Below are positions 1 to 11,584 of a stretch of DNA of 64,000 nucleotides, in pieces. The DNA is from Siphonodentalium dalli (Eukaryota; Mollusca; Scaphopoda; Gadilida; Siphonodentaliidae). The stretch lies in assembly GCA_032622095.1 (NCBI GenBank), contig CP136061.1, positions 94,361,345 to 94,425,344 on the forward strand. Direction: 5' to 3'. The position numbers and the translations under genes are program-made. How positions within the stretch are numbered: the first letter of the stretch is position 1; the number at the start of each line of letters is the position of its first letter. The notes under the pieces are model-generated. The model ran no database searches, was not told the DNA's origin, and saw only the letters and a list, made by a program, of their open reading frames with translations.

Positions 1-200
1 TTTTATCAACTTTCGTGCCGTGACCAGTCCCAAAGTCAGAGGGTGCCACTTTGTCACCTCAATCCACACCAGTAAATTCCTCGTATCATGTAAAAGCCTA
101 ATATAAATTTAGAGAAAATTTCGTAACCAACACGGTTTTATCAATTATGATGTCCGTCGCACCCCATCCCCAACGTCAGGCCCGATACTTACGTCATAAA
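1..200 (-). repeat. Fragment of Helitron-associated ~175-bp repeat
   Basis: This stretch reads as the reverse complement of the repeat filling 7.3-9.0 kb and 25.4-27.8 kb. Phrases such as 'ttttatcaa', 'gtgccact', 'attcctcgtatcatg' recur in the same order. It is cut by the window edge. No coding capacity is seen. Family membership is inferred from comparison within the window. Confidence 0.6.
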
Positions 201-3200
201 TTGCTCGAAAATGGCAGCAAGATGTCTCACATCGATTGATTTAAATAATTTTTTTGGAAATGATGGCAAAAAAAAATCAAGAACTGCAATATTTAGCAAG
301 GTTTTTGTAAACTATAACATGAGTATGTTTAATCAATATACAAAATTGGATAATAGATATAAAATTGTACTGTTATTGTCAACACTATACAAACTACAGG
401 CATTCTGCATGGTACCGTGCATGATTACTGCTCCAGCAACAGCCTGTTCAGTTTAACATTGTTAGTGCTATTTGTAACCACACTCAGATTCAGCACACCT
501 CATTACACTGTTGAATTTCCTTTTCTGATTGCCATGAATGTAATGATGTAAATGCCAACCGAGTAACTATATCATATACTTTGCCATCTAAATTACACAA
601 GTTATCTAATGACTCTACTCGACATATGGTGTGATTATGTTCTCAAGTCATCGAAGAACAATTGCAATTGATAATATTCAGTTTCACTCTACCTATCCAG
701 ATATCACTATATTGGAACTCATATATATGCATAAAGTTCATGGTCACTATATCTGCACTGCCATGATATTTGTGTTGATAGGTACCAGTATACAAAAAAT
801 AATTATCCAGTCTTCGATATAATAATCAACACCTTTTAGAACTGACATTTATCATAGACATTGCCCCATTACATATTTTCATAAGTTAGAACAAAAATCG
901 ATTTAAATAAAAAAAATCTGATTTAAATAAAATAAATCGATTTTCTTTTATTTATTTAAAAATATACATAAGATCATAAACCCTGATACGTGCCGTTTTC
1001 CCGTCACCATTTAAATATGATAGTTGAGATGATACAAGTGTTATAAGTTTTCGAGGTTTTGAAATTTTAACGTCAAATATCCTTAAAACGAATATGTTCG
1101 GTTTTTAAGTATCCGCGATGAGTTATTGGAGAGCTCATTATTCAAATTTTTTACATGATCCTACCTTTAGGGTGGATACACACATGCATGTAATTTCTGT
1201 ATGTAAAATCGATGTATTTTACATGGTCACACCAATCATTGATATCATTAGTCGATTGCGCGCGATCGGACAATTTCAACAGACGAGACAAGTGAGCAGT
1301 TATAACCATTATCAAACTAACTGCTATCAAGAAATTTCAGGCCAGTCATAAATTCTTTCATGGATGCCGAAATGAATAAATCCTGTCTGATAGATGTTGC
1401 TGTTTTGCACGAGTTTTAAGGGCTTTGTCAACCCATTTTCCCCCCAAAATTTGATGGAGTAAAAATAAAGGATTCTGTTCATTTATATTAGCAATCACAG
1501 TTACCAATTCAATTGATGCACCATTATAAGAGTATAATTCATGATAGGTCATTTTAGAAAACCAAAATGTGAACTTTATAGAGGTTTAAAAAAACAAAAA
1601 AATTCGAACCCAAATCCAACTAACACAAAGTCCATATATAAGAACAAAAAATGGGAATGTGTACTGAACACTACGAAGAATGAAGAATAAAAATATATTC
1701 ATATTTACCAAGCGTTCTTTGAAAAATATATATATACTCAGAATCACTTGTATACAAATGGTAGATTTACTTGCTCAGTAATGCTGTAGAGAAGATGGCA
1801 ATTGATGGGTGGATTGTGGGTCACCTTGTGTCCAATGAAGCTGATATTGTTATCTGGCAGTGTTCCAGCCTGTGGCCACTGGACCATAAGGGATTATTCC
1901 ATGGTTGGTGACATATTTAGTGGTTATGGGGTGGTGTGCTAAATTGAAGCTTACGAAATTATTTTATCAACTCACACTGTCAATAGTTAACCAATTGCTG
2001 CCAGCTCCCAGTCATTTTAGGGTCATCCAAAATAAAAATAAAATGTGCAGAATTTTAAGCTCTTTTAGGGCGATTGTGATACACGAGTGTTTATTGTCCC
2101 ATTAACAATCCGATATGGTGCTCTCATGCCTTGAATAACAGGCATTGGAAAATTAAGACAGACAATACCGGTTCATTGAGATTCCTCAGATAGTTTCAGA
2201 GCCAAAAAATCAATGGCGCCAAAAAATCAATGCAGGTACAGCGTTGAAAGTAAAAAGAGTGACACCCCCCCCTATTTTCACCCAGAATTTACATAACAGT
2301 ATATGTTTCTCAAACTAAAGGTTGAACAAGTTCCTAACTGTCACAATTTTAGCTTGTACACGCTTGCATTATAACATTTTGACCATAATCCATGATTAAG
2401 GGAGGGGGCTGGGTCTCGAAAGCTTCGAATAACTAAGGGATTTAGTTGAATGTATCAGCCGCGATTATCTGGGCATGAATGTACAATATGTTTAACTTAA
2501 ATATTCCATAGTTGTAAATTTTGCGTATATATAACACAAGAGAGGAAAGGTGACGCAGTTGGGAACTCGTAGAGCTAGACAACCCTTTTCCCCGAATGAA
2601 GACACACACACAGCAACACCACCTTCTGTACTCTGAAATTTAAAGCTATAATGCTATGTTCATAATTATATGAATAGCATAAATTGCTGAATATTAGATT
2701 AATCACTCGTAGCAAACATCAGTCGGTCAGTGGTCAGTGGTCAGTCGGGTAGCTTCCGGGATAATATAGCCCCCCATTTTGGGGATCATAGCCCCTGCGT
2801 CGGGGAAATCCTGGGGCCATCACTGGTATAAAAATCAAGAGAAGACTAACAATGTTTTAAACAGAAAGTCCAACATCAGGGTTATCGCGCGAACAATTAT
2901 TTTAAGCGGCCTGACGACTTCGTTCAGTCAACGGCTCTCTGCGCGTTCAGAGTTTGGCTCACTGATGTGGTCAAACATAGCCGCAATGATTGGGTTGTCA
3001 GCGGACACATATTACATGGTCTGTATGATCCATGTAAAACGACAAATACACGACATTTACAGAGATTACATGCATGTGTGTATCCACCCTTATTCCATTC
3101 AATAAACCCACTGTACATTGTGACATTAAACGTTCGTTCGTTCGAGGAAATAGTGCCAAGTGACCTTTGACTTCCAATTTGTCGTCTGTTTACATTTCTT

Positions 3201-3451
3201 ACACCATGTCTCAAAAATACTATGGCTTCCAATATTTTCCAACAAACTATAATGAATGAAGAGTTTGAACAGATTTGTCATTAAATATACGCCAAAGTGT
3301 CTTATTTTTCTGGGACTATTTCTTTACACGGGCAAACAACGCATAATTACGTGAAACGTCATCGCATGCCTGAACGAAGCCAATGTTAGTTTCGCGTCCC
3401 ATTTGTTGATTTCAGTAAGTTTTGTCGATGTTTTGGATAACCTAATAAATA
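201..3451. other. AT-rich stretch, no gene recognised
   Basis: Open frames here are short (about 60-110 codons), overlap each other on both strands and show no recognisable domain. Minor items are an AT-rich stretch with repeated ATCGAT cores near 895-950, a poly-C run near 2267-2275, and a short GGTCAGT repeat at about 2720-2750. About 1780-1900 has loose similarity to the mixed 'agatggc' repeats near 30.2 and 31.0 kb. Nothing else is supported. Confidence 0.6.
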
Positions 3452-3582
3452 GAATCTACAATGAGTCCCCAGTTTATAGCAGAATTTACAAAACTCGTCC
3501 AGTAGATTAGGTCTGGACCGAGCCTGTACTGCATGGACTCGTTTTGTAAATTCCGCTATAAACTGGGGACTCGTTGTAGATC
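3452..3582. repeat. Hairpin: ~50-bp inverted repeat
   Basis: The left arm (about 3452-3503) and right arm (about 3527-3582) are near-perfect reverse complements. Both contain 'agtccccagtttatag' in one orientation or the other. The loop is about 23 bp. It would fold into a long stem-loop or cruciform. No coding role is visible; a MITE remnant is the simplest reading. Confidence 0.85.
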
Positions 3583-3649
3583 CTCTATATATAGACTGCT
3601 AATATCTTTGGAGAACAGAACAAACGAAAGCAAATTATGACGCAAATTA

Positions 3650-4903
3650 CTGGCCCTGGCACAACTCTGCCAACATTGAACCACACATTTAGATTCCTCG
3701 TATCACGGAGATGACTTTATATAACTTTGGTGGAAATCGGCGACTAAAACATTCTTATCAATGTTAGTACCTCTCCCATCACCCATCCCATACGGCGCCA
3801 TAATGGCGTATTTGAACAACACGATTACATTCCGTGTATAATAGAGAAGAATATTTATCAATTTGGAGGAAATCGACGCAAAGATATTTGTATCAATTAC
3901 TCCATCCCATCCCCATCCCTAACTCCAGCGGTGCCGTCTTTTCACAGCATCTTTAGACCACACAATCAATTAGACTCATCATATCATGTGGATGAGTATA
4001 TGTTTGGTAGATATCGGCCACTAAACACATTTTTTCAAAGTTATTGCCCCTCCCCATCTCTGTCCCAAACGGCACAAATTTTGGCGTCTTTATATAAACC
4101 ACACGGTTATATTCCTCGTATCGCGGAGAAGAATATGTAAGTTTGTAGAAGTCGGCGCTAAAAATATTTTATCAATTTCAGTGCCTCTCCCTTCCCCAAC
4201 ACTGACTCTAGCGGCACCACTTGTGGCATCTTTAAACCACACAATTAAGACCCCTGATATAATGTAGATGACTGTATATTAGTTTTGTGGATATCGCTGA
4301 CTAAACATATTTTTATCAAATGTAGTGCACCCCCATCTCTGACAAACACGACACCAATTTGGCGTCTTTAAACCACAATATGGTTTCCCCGTAACACGGA
4401 GATGACCTATATATGTTTGGTGGATATAGCCGACTTAACACATGTTTATCAAATTGAGTGCCCGCCGCCCCCCCCCCCCCCATCCCAAACACAAGGGGTA
4501 CCAATTTGACGTCTTTGGGCCACACGATTAAATAAATTCCTCGTATCATGGAGAAGAATATGTATCAATTTGGTGGATATCGGGGCTAAATATTATGTTT
4601 TATCAAATTTGGTGCCCATCTCCTCACCAAACCTGACCCGAACGGCGCCAATTATATAACACAATTAGACACTTCGTATAACGGATATGAAGTTTGGTGG
4701 AAATCGGCGACAAAAACAATTTCATCGATTTTGTTGCCCCCTTTCTATCTCTGACACAAACGGCGTCACTTTAGAAAATGTTATCCTACACCATTATCTT
4801 CCTCGTAAAAAGTTACACCTCTCAGACTCCTTTGGAGCCATCTAGATGGTCCTCCGTAATGTACATGTATATAGAACAGATACAGACACACATTCACAAA
4901 TAA
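3650..4903 (-). mobile_element. Helitron-family B fragment, 5' end on the right
   Basis: About six to seven degenerate ~175-bp modules run in reverse orientation relative to 7268-8980. Each alternates 'gtgcc...cccatc', 'attcctcgtat', 'gtttggtggatatcg' and similar phrases. The right edge (about 4800-4903) is the reverse complement of the family's 5' head, with 'aaaagttac', 'ccatctagatgg' and the repeated 'cagacacacattcacaaata'. The family 3' terminus (hairpin plus CTAG) is not found on the left, so the copy is truncated. Non-coding; short ORFs inside are chance. Confidence 0.65.
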
Positions 4904-5936
4904 GAAAATCATAGCCAGAAATGGTAACGCCATCAAGATCATATTATTAGGCATATATATAAATTAAAATATAAAATAAATTGGTTTCATGAATGCACCC
5001 CCTCAGAATTCCGCTAAAACAACTAATCCTTCAAATTATTACAAAATATACGACTTTTACTGCAAGTTTCCCCATTCACCACACCAGAAAGCCTCTAAAT
5101 CCGGACCAACAATCTATACTAATCGGATTAAATACACGCCCGATACTTCGCGATATGTTTACGATCTTTATTCTACATTCCAACTGAGACATATGTCATC
5201 CGCAAAGTTAGCTGTTATATTATGCATTGTGTTCCCGAAATAAAATATTCAAGAGTGGCCCAGCCATTGTACATACCTAAAAATCGAAAGCAATTAACGC
5301 GGTAATAAAAGTTTCATACTGCAACAATGAGACATCCGCGAAGATACATCCGCGAAAACCTGAAATGTGTTGTCCTGCATGCCATATATCCCCATCGTAT
5401 AGCGCCATTGACACGACCTAATCACCATTACTACAATTTCCTTAAATAATTCGCATGTCGTGTAACCCGAAATGTGTTTTCCTGCGAAATATTCTCATCG
5501 CCCCATTGGCACGGCCAGACCAGCATAGCAGTAAACACCCATACTATAGGGCGTAATGAACATTCATACTGAGTCTGCATGTGCCTCCATAAATCTGATA
5601 TATAATACTCATGCATATTTTGTTGGATAGCAGCCTATTGTAAGAAGCACTCACATCGCATTCCGGCGGTTTCTATTTCAGACCATGTGATTGTGACCGA
5701 TTATCCACACTCGTTGTAAATATTGTGTGCATTATATGTTCTGAACTGGTCTACCTTAAGTGGTAGCAAATACAATAAAGCATTCATCCGTTCAGACATT
5801 TGAAAGATGTTAATCAAGAATCTGACGCGGCACAATAGTCAGACTGCTATACGATAGTATATAATTAAACCCGTGTTATTCATGTCACTCGGTTTCGGGT
5901 ATGTTACCAGCACTATCCATGTTATATCTATTATAT
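4904..5936. other. No gene or repeat recognised
   Basis: Mildly AT-rich single-copy-looking sequence. The open frames at 4989-5243 and 5431-5616 have no recognisable motif. Two similar phrases mention 'acatccgcgaa' at about 5330 and 5345, a small local duplication. Confidence 0.5.
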
Positions 5937-6542
5937 ATTTTGGAAGATCTGTGTGTCTGTCTGTGTGTGTGTGTCTGTGTGTTCGCGATGAACTCGAAAA
6001 CGTCCCAACCGATTTCGATAAAACTTGGTATGTGGGGGTATTTTCGGCCGGGGACGAACATAGGCATATTAATTTGTCCGTGCGACGTCACCTTGACCTT
6101 GAAATCGGGTCATTTCAAGGTCAAACGCCCGAATATTACGGGATTTCGATGAAACTTGGTATGTGGGGGTACTTTCTTATGGCGAGTCTCATAAGCATAT
6201 TCATTTGCACGTGCGACGTGACCTTGACCTTGAAATCGGGTAACTTCAAGGTCAAATCGCCAATTTTGATGGGATTTCGACGAAATTTGATACGTGGGGT
6301 TACTTTTGTCCACTGATTGTTTTGGACGGGTTCAATTGCGACCCCGACCAGACCTTGACCTTCAAAATTATCAATTCAAGGTCAAATCGGGTAAAACCGG
6401 ATGGATTTCGACGGGCACGTTTGTCGGGTACTTTTGTTCGGGCAGTGTTTTTGGACTGGTCAAATCGTGACCCCACTTGACCTTGACCTTCAAAATGGCC
6501 AATTCAAGGTCAAAGCCCGGACGAAGTCGGGTCACCTTCTAG
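5937..6542 (+). mobile_element. Helitron-like non-autonomous element A1
   Basis: The element starts TCTATTATATATTTTGG directly after an A (A|TC) and ends CTAG followed by T. The end is preceded by a short stem-loop, 'cccggac-gaa-gtcggg', about 8 nt upstream. These are Helitron/Helentron-type terminal features: no TIR, no target duplication, A|T insertion, 3' hairpin. A TG/TC-rich microsatellite lies just inside the 5' end. The body is a ~130-bp tandem repeat rich in TCAAGGTCA. No Rep/helicase coding is present, so it is non-autonomous. The 147-codon open frame at 5873-6316 follows the tandem periodicity and is not a gene. Confidence 0.75.
6115..6512 (+). repeat. ~130-bp tandem array with phased TCAAGGTCA motifs
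   Basis: TCAAGGTCA occurs at 6115-6123, 6246-6254, 6376-6384 and 6504-6512, a spacing of 131, 130 and 128 bp. Reverse-strand TGACCTTGA or TGACCTTCA boxes lie between, for example near 6092, 6220, 6350 and 6478. The nonamer is the known extended half-site for ERR/SF-1/FTZ-F1-type nuclear receptors. The motif and spacing are seen; any receptor binding is inference. Confidence 0.85.
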
Positions 6543-7263
6543 TCTATTATATATTTTGAAAGATCTGTGTGTGTGTATCTGTCTGTGTGTGTGTGTGTAA
6601 TCGATGAACTCAAAAACGACCGACCCGATTTCGATGAAACTTGGTACGTGGGGGTATTTTCGGCCGGGGGTTAACATAGGCCTATTAATTTTCAGATCCG
6701 AGCTCAACTTTTCACGTGCCGAGGTCAAATCTGTTTTTACGCCGTTTTGCGCTAATATATTTCAGTTCGGTGCTCACAAATCGATTCGATATAGCGCGAA
6801 TAATAAATTGCCAGTCATATAATTTGCACGGTTAGAATCTGTGGCGCTTCATCTTTCCAATGATGTATCACACGCCTGTGTACGTTTAAAGTTTCTACCT
6901 TAATTATCGGGAAGAACGCAGGACCATGCTTCGCTCATCGAAAAACATTGCGTAAATATATTACGCCATCAACAGTTCGTGACGTGATCGCGTTAACTCT
7001 TAACCGGCCGATGTCGCGTTAACTCATCACCGGCCGAGGTATCCGCAAATGACATTGTGCTATATATCTCGGAAACGGGTGGAGCTATCGACTTGAAATT
7101 TGGTATGTGTATGTATCTTGCCCCGGATACGAATTTTATCGGGTCGCCGAGCCCGTGCGACGCCAGCTTCGCACATGCGCAGACCAGATCTCGGAAACGG
7201 GTGGAGCTATCGACTTGAAATTTGGTTTTTGAATAGCCCGGACGCAGTCGGGTCACCTTCTAG
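6543..7263 (+). mobile_element. Helitron-like non-autonomous element A2, abutting A1
   Basis: It begins TCTATTATATATTTTG immediately after the CTAG of the previous element and ends with the same stem-loop (cccggac-gca-gtcggg) plus CTAG|T at 7260-7263. The 5' ~120 bp match A1. The interior differs and includes a ~123-bp direct duplication of 'atctcggaaacgggtgg' (about 7065 and 7190). Head-to-tail abutment of two elements is typical for Helitrons. No coding sequence. Confidence 0.75.
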
Positions 7264-7267
7264 TATA

Positions 7268-10097
7268 TCTATATTTGCGAATGTCTGTCTGTCTGTCTGT
7301 GTTCTATAGAAATTCACAGGGGATCACCTAGATGGCACAAAAGGGGTCTAATAGGGGTAACTTTTTACGAGAAAGATAATGGTGAGTGTTAGAATTTTTT
7401 TAAGTGACGCCGTTGTTGTCAGGCCCCATAATATGAGGAATCTAATGGTGTGGTTTAAATATGTCAAAAGTCTCGCCGTTCGCATCAGGGATGCCCGGAA
7501 GGGGAGAGGGGCACCAAAATTGATCAAAAATAGTTTTAGCGCAGAATTCCACCAAATTGATGCACATTCTTCTGAAATCTTCTCCATGATACAAGGAATC
7601 TTATTGTGTGATTTAAAGACGCCAAAATGGTGTCGTTGGGATGAGATATTTGGGGCGGGGGCGGTGGTGGGTACTAAATCTTATAATAATTGGTTTAGTC
7701 GCCGATTGCCACCAAACTTATACAAATTCATCCCCATGGTATGAGGTGTCTAATGGCGTGGCTAAATGGTTCGAGTCAGGGGTGCACCAAAATTGATACA
7801 CAATATTTTTAGCGCCAATTTCCACCAAATTGATACACATTCTTATCCATGATATGAGGAATCTAATCGTGTGGTGTTAAATACGTCATATTGGTGCTGC
7901 TTTGGTGAGAGATGTGGGTGAGGTGGGGTGGGCACAAATTTGATAAAAAATTGTTCAGTCGCGGATTAGCACCAAACTTACAAATAATAATCTCCATGAT
8001 ATCAGGAGTCTACTTGTGTGGTCTAAAGATGTCAAAAGTGGGGCCATTCGAGTCAGGGGTGCCTAGAGGGTGAGTGTGACACAAACATTAATAAACAATA
8101 TGTTTAGCGCCGATTTCCACCTGATTGATACATATTCTTCTCCGTGATACGAAAAATCTAATCGGGTGGTTTAAATGCCCCAAATTGGTGCCTTTTGGTT
8201 GAGAGATATGCAATGGTGGCCCTAAATTTGATAAGAATTTGTATACTAGCCAATTTTCATATATTTTATATATATTCATCTCTATAATGAGTCTAAGTAT
8301 GTGGTTTAATGATAACAAAAGTGGCGCCGGTTGAGTCCGATATAGGGATGGGAGTGTCACAATTTTTTTTTAAATATGTTTAGTGCCAATTACCATCAAA
8401 CTCATACACGTTCTTCTCAAATTATACAATGAATCAAATATTTGCGAATATCTGTCTGTGTTCTATGTATAACTTTAAGGGTACAATCGAGATGGCACCA
8501 AGGCGGCCTAAGAGGGGTAACTTTTTACGAGTAAGATAATGGTGCGGGTTAAAATTTCTAAAGTCAGGGGATGGGCTATTTTTAGCGCAGATTTCGACCA
8601 AATTGATATATTATTCTTCTCTGTGATACGAGGAATATAACCGTGTGATTTAAATACGCCAAATTGGTGCAGTTTGAGTGAGATGGTGGGGGTAATAACT
8701 ATTTTAAGAATTTGTTTAGTTGCCGATTACCACCAAACTTATATATAATCATCTCCATTATATAATGCATGCATGAGTCTAATAGACGTGGTTTAAATAT
8801 GACAAAAGTGGTGCTGTTCAAGTCATGCATGAGGGGAGTTGCACTAAAGTTGATACAAATATATTTAGCACTAATTTCACCAAATTCATGCACGTTCTTC
8901 TCTAATGATATGATGAATTGAATCACATCTGGGGTCGTTTGGGTCATGGATGGCGAGAGGAGATTCACTAGCATTTAAAAGATTGTTATATATAGTCATC
9001 TCCCAGGCCATCTTCATGTCGTTCTAAGGAGTTTTTGGCATTCCAATTTCACAATTTCGACAAATGGTCACCGAATTAAGTCACTTGAACAATTATATCT
9101 TCTCAACTGTCATATTTATATGGGGATGGAAATCAGGGCATTCCTATACTGATTTACTAACACAGATACATAGAAAAGAGCATTAAAAGTATATTTATAT
9201 CAATCTATTTAAGAGATACATATATTCATTCAAACTGAGGGACCTTCAATCGTCAGAGGATTGCACATTAGAATGGCTCATGTATATATTATAACATGAT
9301 TGAGTCCGTCAAATTCAATATAGTTTTCCACAAAAAAAGTTACAATTGCCAAGAGATATGGAAATGTAGAGCGGGCCTGTTCTAAAATAGTGGTCACAGT
9401 GTGCAGTCAAATATGGTTACTTCTGAGATAAAGGAAAACGCAGTCCGTAGCACATGACTTTTCAGGATCCTCCAATAGTGACATCTGACAAGGGTATATC
9501 TCCCCGATACAGAGGATTTCTTTCATTTTTTATAACAAACTCATCGCCTAACATAAACAACTCAAAATCTCACTGTGTCGGGCACAAGTAGCTGCTATAC
9601 GTGCATAACCTCATTTCTTTTAAACTGAAAATGATTAGCCAGTATATAGCACCAGAACAGAGGAGCACCTGGACATATCTTTAAAACATCTGTGTCTTCA
9701 TGAAGATATGATAAACTAGATTGATTGATTGATTGATTGATACATCTCTATGTAAAACACAATTGTCGTCTTTTATTTTTTCGAACTAATGTGTTTATGA
9801 TGTTCATGTTTCATGCTATAACATCTGAAGTATACGCAGTTGTAAATAAATAAATACTTCTTTATTGGTGGGACGGATTAAACGCGATAAACAAAATGAT
9901 AATCGCTCCGTCCTGACAAGGTGAGACACTACTTATATTCCATGTGTAAGAATCATGTTTTGTGATGCCATTTGGATATACAATATATGAGAATACGTGT
10001 AACACTTTTGAGAGCAAGAGTATTCTCTATTCCCACCAAATTTCTACAGAGGGGTTCACATCACTTTAACCTGGGCAACGCCGGGTAACACTGCTAG
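7268..10097 (+). mobile_element. Helitron-like element, family B (full copy)
   Basis: The 5' end TCTATATTTGCGAATG follows an A. The 3' end is 'acctgggcaacgccgggt' (a short stem-loop) then CTAG|T, with CTAG at 10094-10097. After a head with (GTCT)n and 'actttttacgag', about nine ~175-bp modules extend to about 8980; the head is repeated internally at about 8440. The last ~1.1 kb is unique family sequence. It contains a GATT tetranucleotide run at about 9720-9741. It encodes no Rep/helicase, so it is non-autonomous. The same family recurs at 25419-32656 (split), 3650-4903 (reverse) and 34535-34647 (3' fragment). It preserves an unoccupied TTAA at 9183-9186 that is filled in the second copy. Confidence 0.75.
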
Positions 10098-10577
10098 TCA
10101 ATAATAAAGACTAAAATGCAGAGTAATAAACCTACTCCTAACCTTACTTAAAGATGTATTATCTCTTTAATTAACAAATATGAAATAGTTGCGTGTGTAT
10201 AAAATAATAAATATGAACTGAAGACACCTCTCCGAAAAGGCTTCTATAAATTAATATTGATTTTATTTCGAATATTTTATTATGAAATGAGATGATTAAT
10301 TGGGACACTGTATTTGTCTATTTTTAGAACAGACCATTCCGGTGATACCATATAGCGATAGAGAGCATTAGGTTATTCCTATGGCTACGTACTGAACGTC
10401 AAATGTCCCAGATTGATTGGTTGTATTGTTTTATTCCATAGTTATAAGCGATAATGAGTATAATTAACGTTTATTTGTGACAAAATTACACAATAAAATG
10501 TCTGGTCTCTGTTAACAGTAACCACTATTGTTCGTTATCTAAACAACCACACCTTTTTAGACCAGAAAATATTCGAA
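10098..10577. other. No gene or repeat recognised
   Basis: AT-rich sequence between the family B 3' end and a tandem duplication. No motif or ORF of note. Confidence 0.5.
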
Positions 10578-10869
10578 ATAAAATTAATATTAATCGATAG
10601 AAGCATTTCCGCTTGCAAGAGTCTTCCATTTTCATTCCATTTTTTTGGGCAACACATGCACACACACACCCCCCCCCCCCCTCACACACATATATAACTC
10701 TGAAAAAAATGTGTGTTTGCTGTCGCCCACATACATAAAATTAATATTAATCGATAGAAGCATTTCCGCTTGCAGAAGTCTTCCATTTTCATTCCATTGT
10801 TTTGGGCAACACACACACACCCATATATAACTCTGTAAAAAATGAGTGCTTGCTGTCGCCCACATACAT
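10578..10869 (+). repeat. Tandem duplication, two units of ~157 and ~133 bp
   Basis: Two head-to-tail copies share 'taatattaatcgatagaagc', 'cattttcattccat', 'gggcaacaca' and 'gctgtcgcccacatacat'. They differ mainly in the lengths of a (CA)n and poly-C tract near 10655-10690. The overlapping open frames on both strands are products of the simple sequence and not genes. Confidence 0.9.
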
Positions 10870-11579
10870 TTTGAACATTATCAATATATCGGTATATATA
10901 ACAATATCCTAAAGTTTAAATTATCTACATTTGAAATTGTGGAAGGAGTTGATTATACATTGAAGCTATCCCATAATGTGTGACGGCCATACGCAGGGTA
11001 AGATGGACCTATGGATGGAGGTCATTTCTATAGTAAAAAGTCTTTACTATTACACTTTATACCCATATTTGCTCTGAAATTTCCAGCCCGTAATGTGGGG
11101 CATGAATTTCCACTGTTGTGACGAGGTAGTCAGGGGAGTCCCACATTCCCCATTCCATTCCCCATTCGTTTATTATTAGCTTGGAAGATATGTAGGAACA
11201 TTGGTAATTATGGGTCACCTGACCAGGGGAATGTCATGGGATAGGCGCTTTTGACATCAGATGACTTAAATTGGACTCATACATCAGATGATAAATAAAG
11301 AGCGTTTATTATCAGCTCAGATGATATCAGGGAACATTGGTGCACAAAAGTAAACTGACGCGGAGAATGTCAAGGGATATGTGTTTTAACCTCACATGAT
11401 TCAAAGAGGCACTACTAATTAACCATAAAGAGCGTTTATTAACAACGTAAAAGATAGATGTAGCTAGTTTTATGTGAATATATGTTGACCGATGACTGAT
11501 CATTATTTTAAATGACTTGAATGGCCACTAATAGTTTACACATTCTTCACCCGAGTAACGCACCGGATACACGAGCTAG
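10870..11579 (+). mobile_element. Helitron-like 3' region with CTAG terminus
   Basis: The right edge reads 'cacccgagtaacgcaccgg' then 'atacacgagCTAG|T', resembling the stem-loop plus CTAG ends at 6542, 7263 and 10097. Upstream, 'aagagcgtttatta' recurs at about 11298 and 11430 with similar flanks, so there are at least two degenerate ~125-bp modules. No matching 5' terminus was found nearer than about 10.9 kb, so the left limit is uncertain. Confidence 0.5.
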
Positions 11580-11584
11580 TAATT

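Noticed and set aside
5873-6316. 147-codon ORF on the plus strand
   Set aside because: It runs through a TG microsatellite and ~130-bp tandem repeat, and overlapping ORFs occur in other frames and on the other strand.
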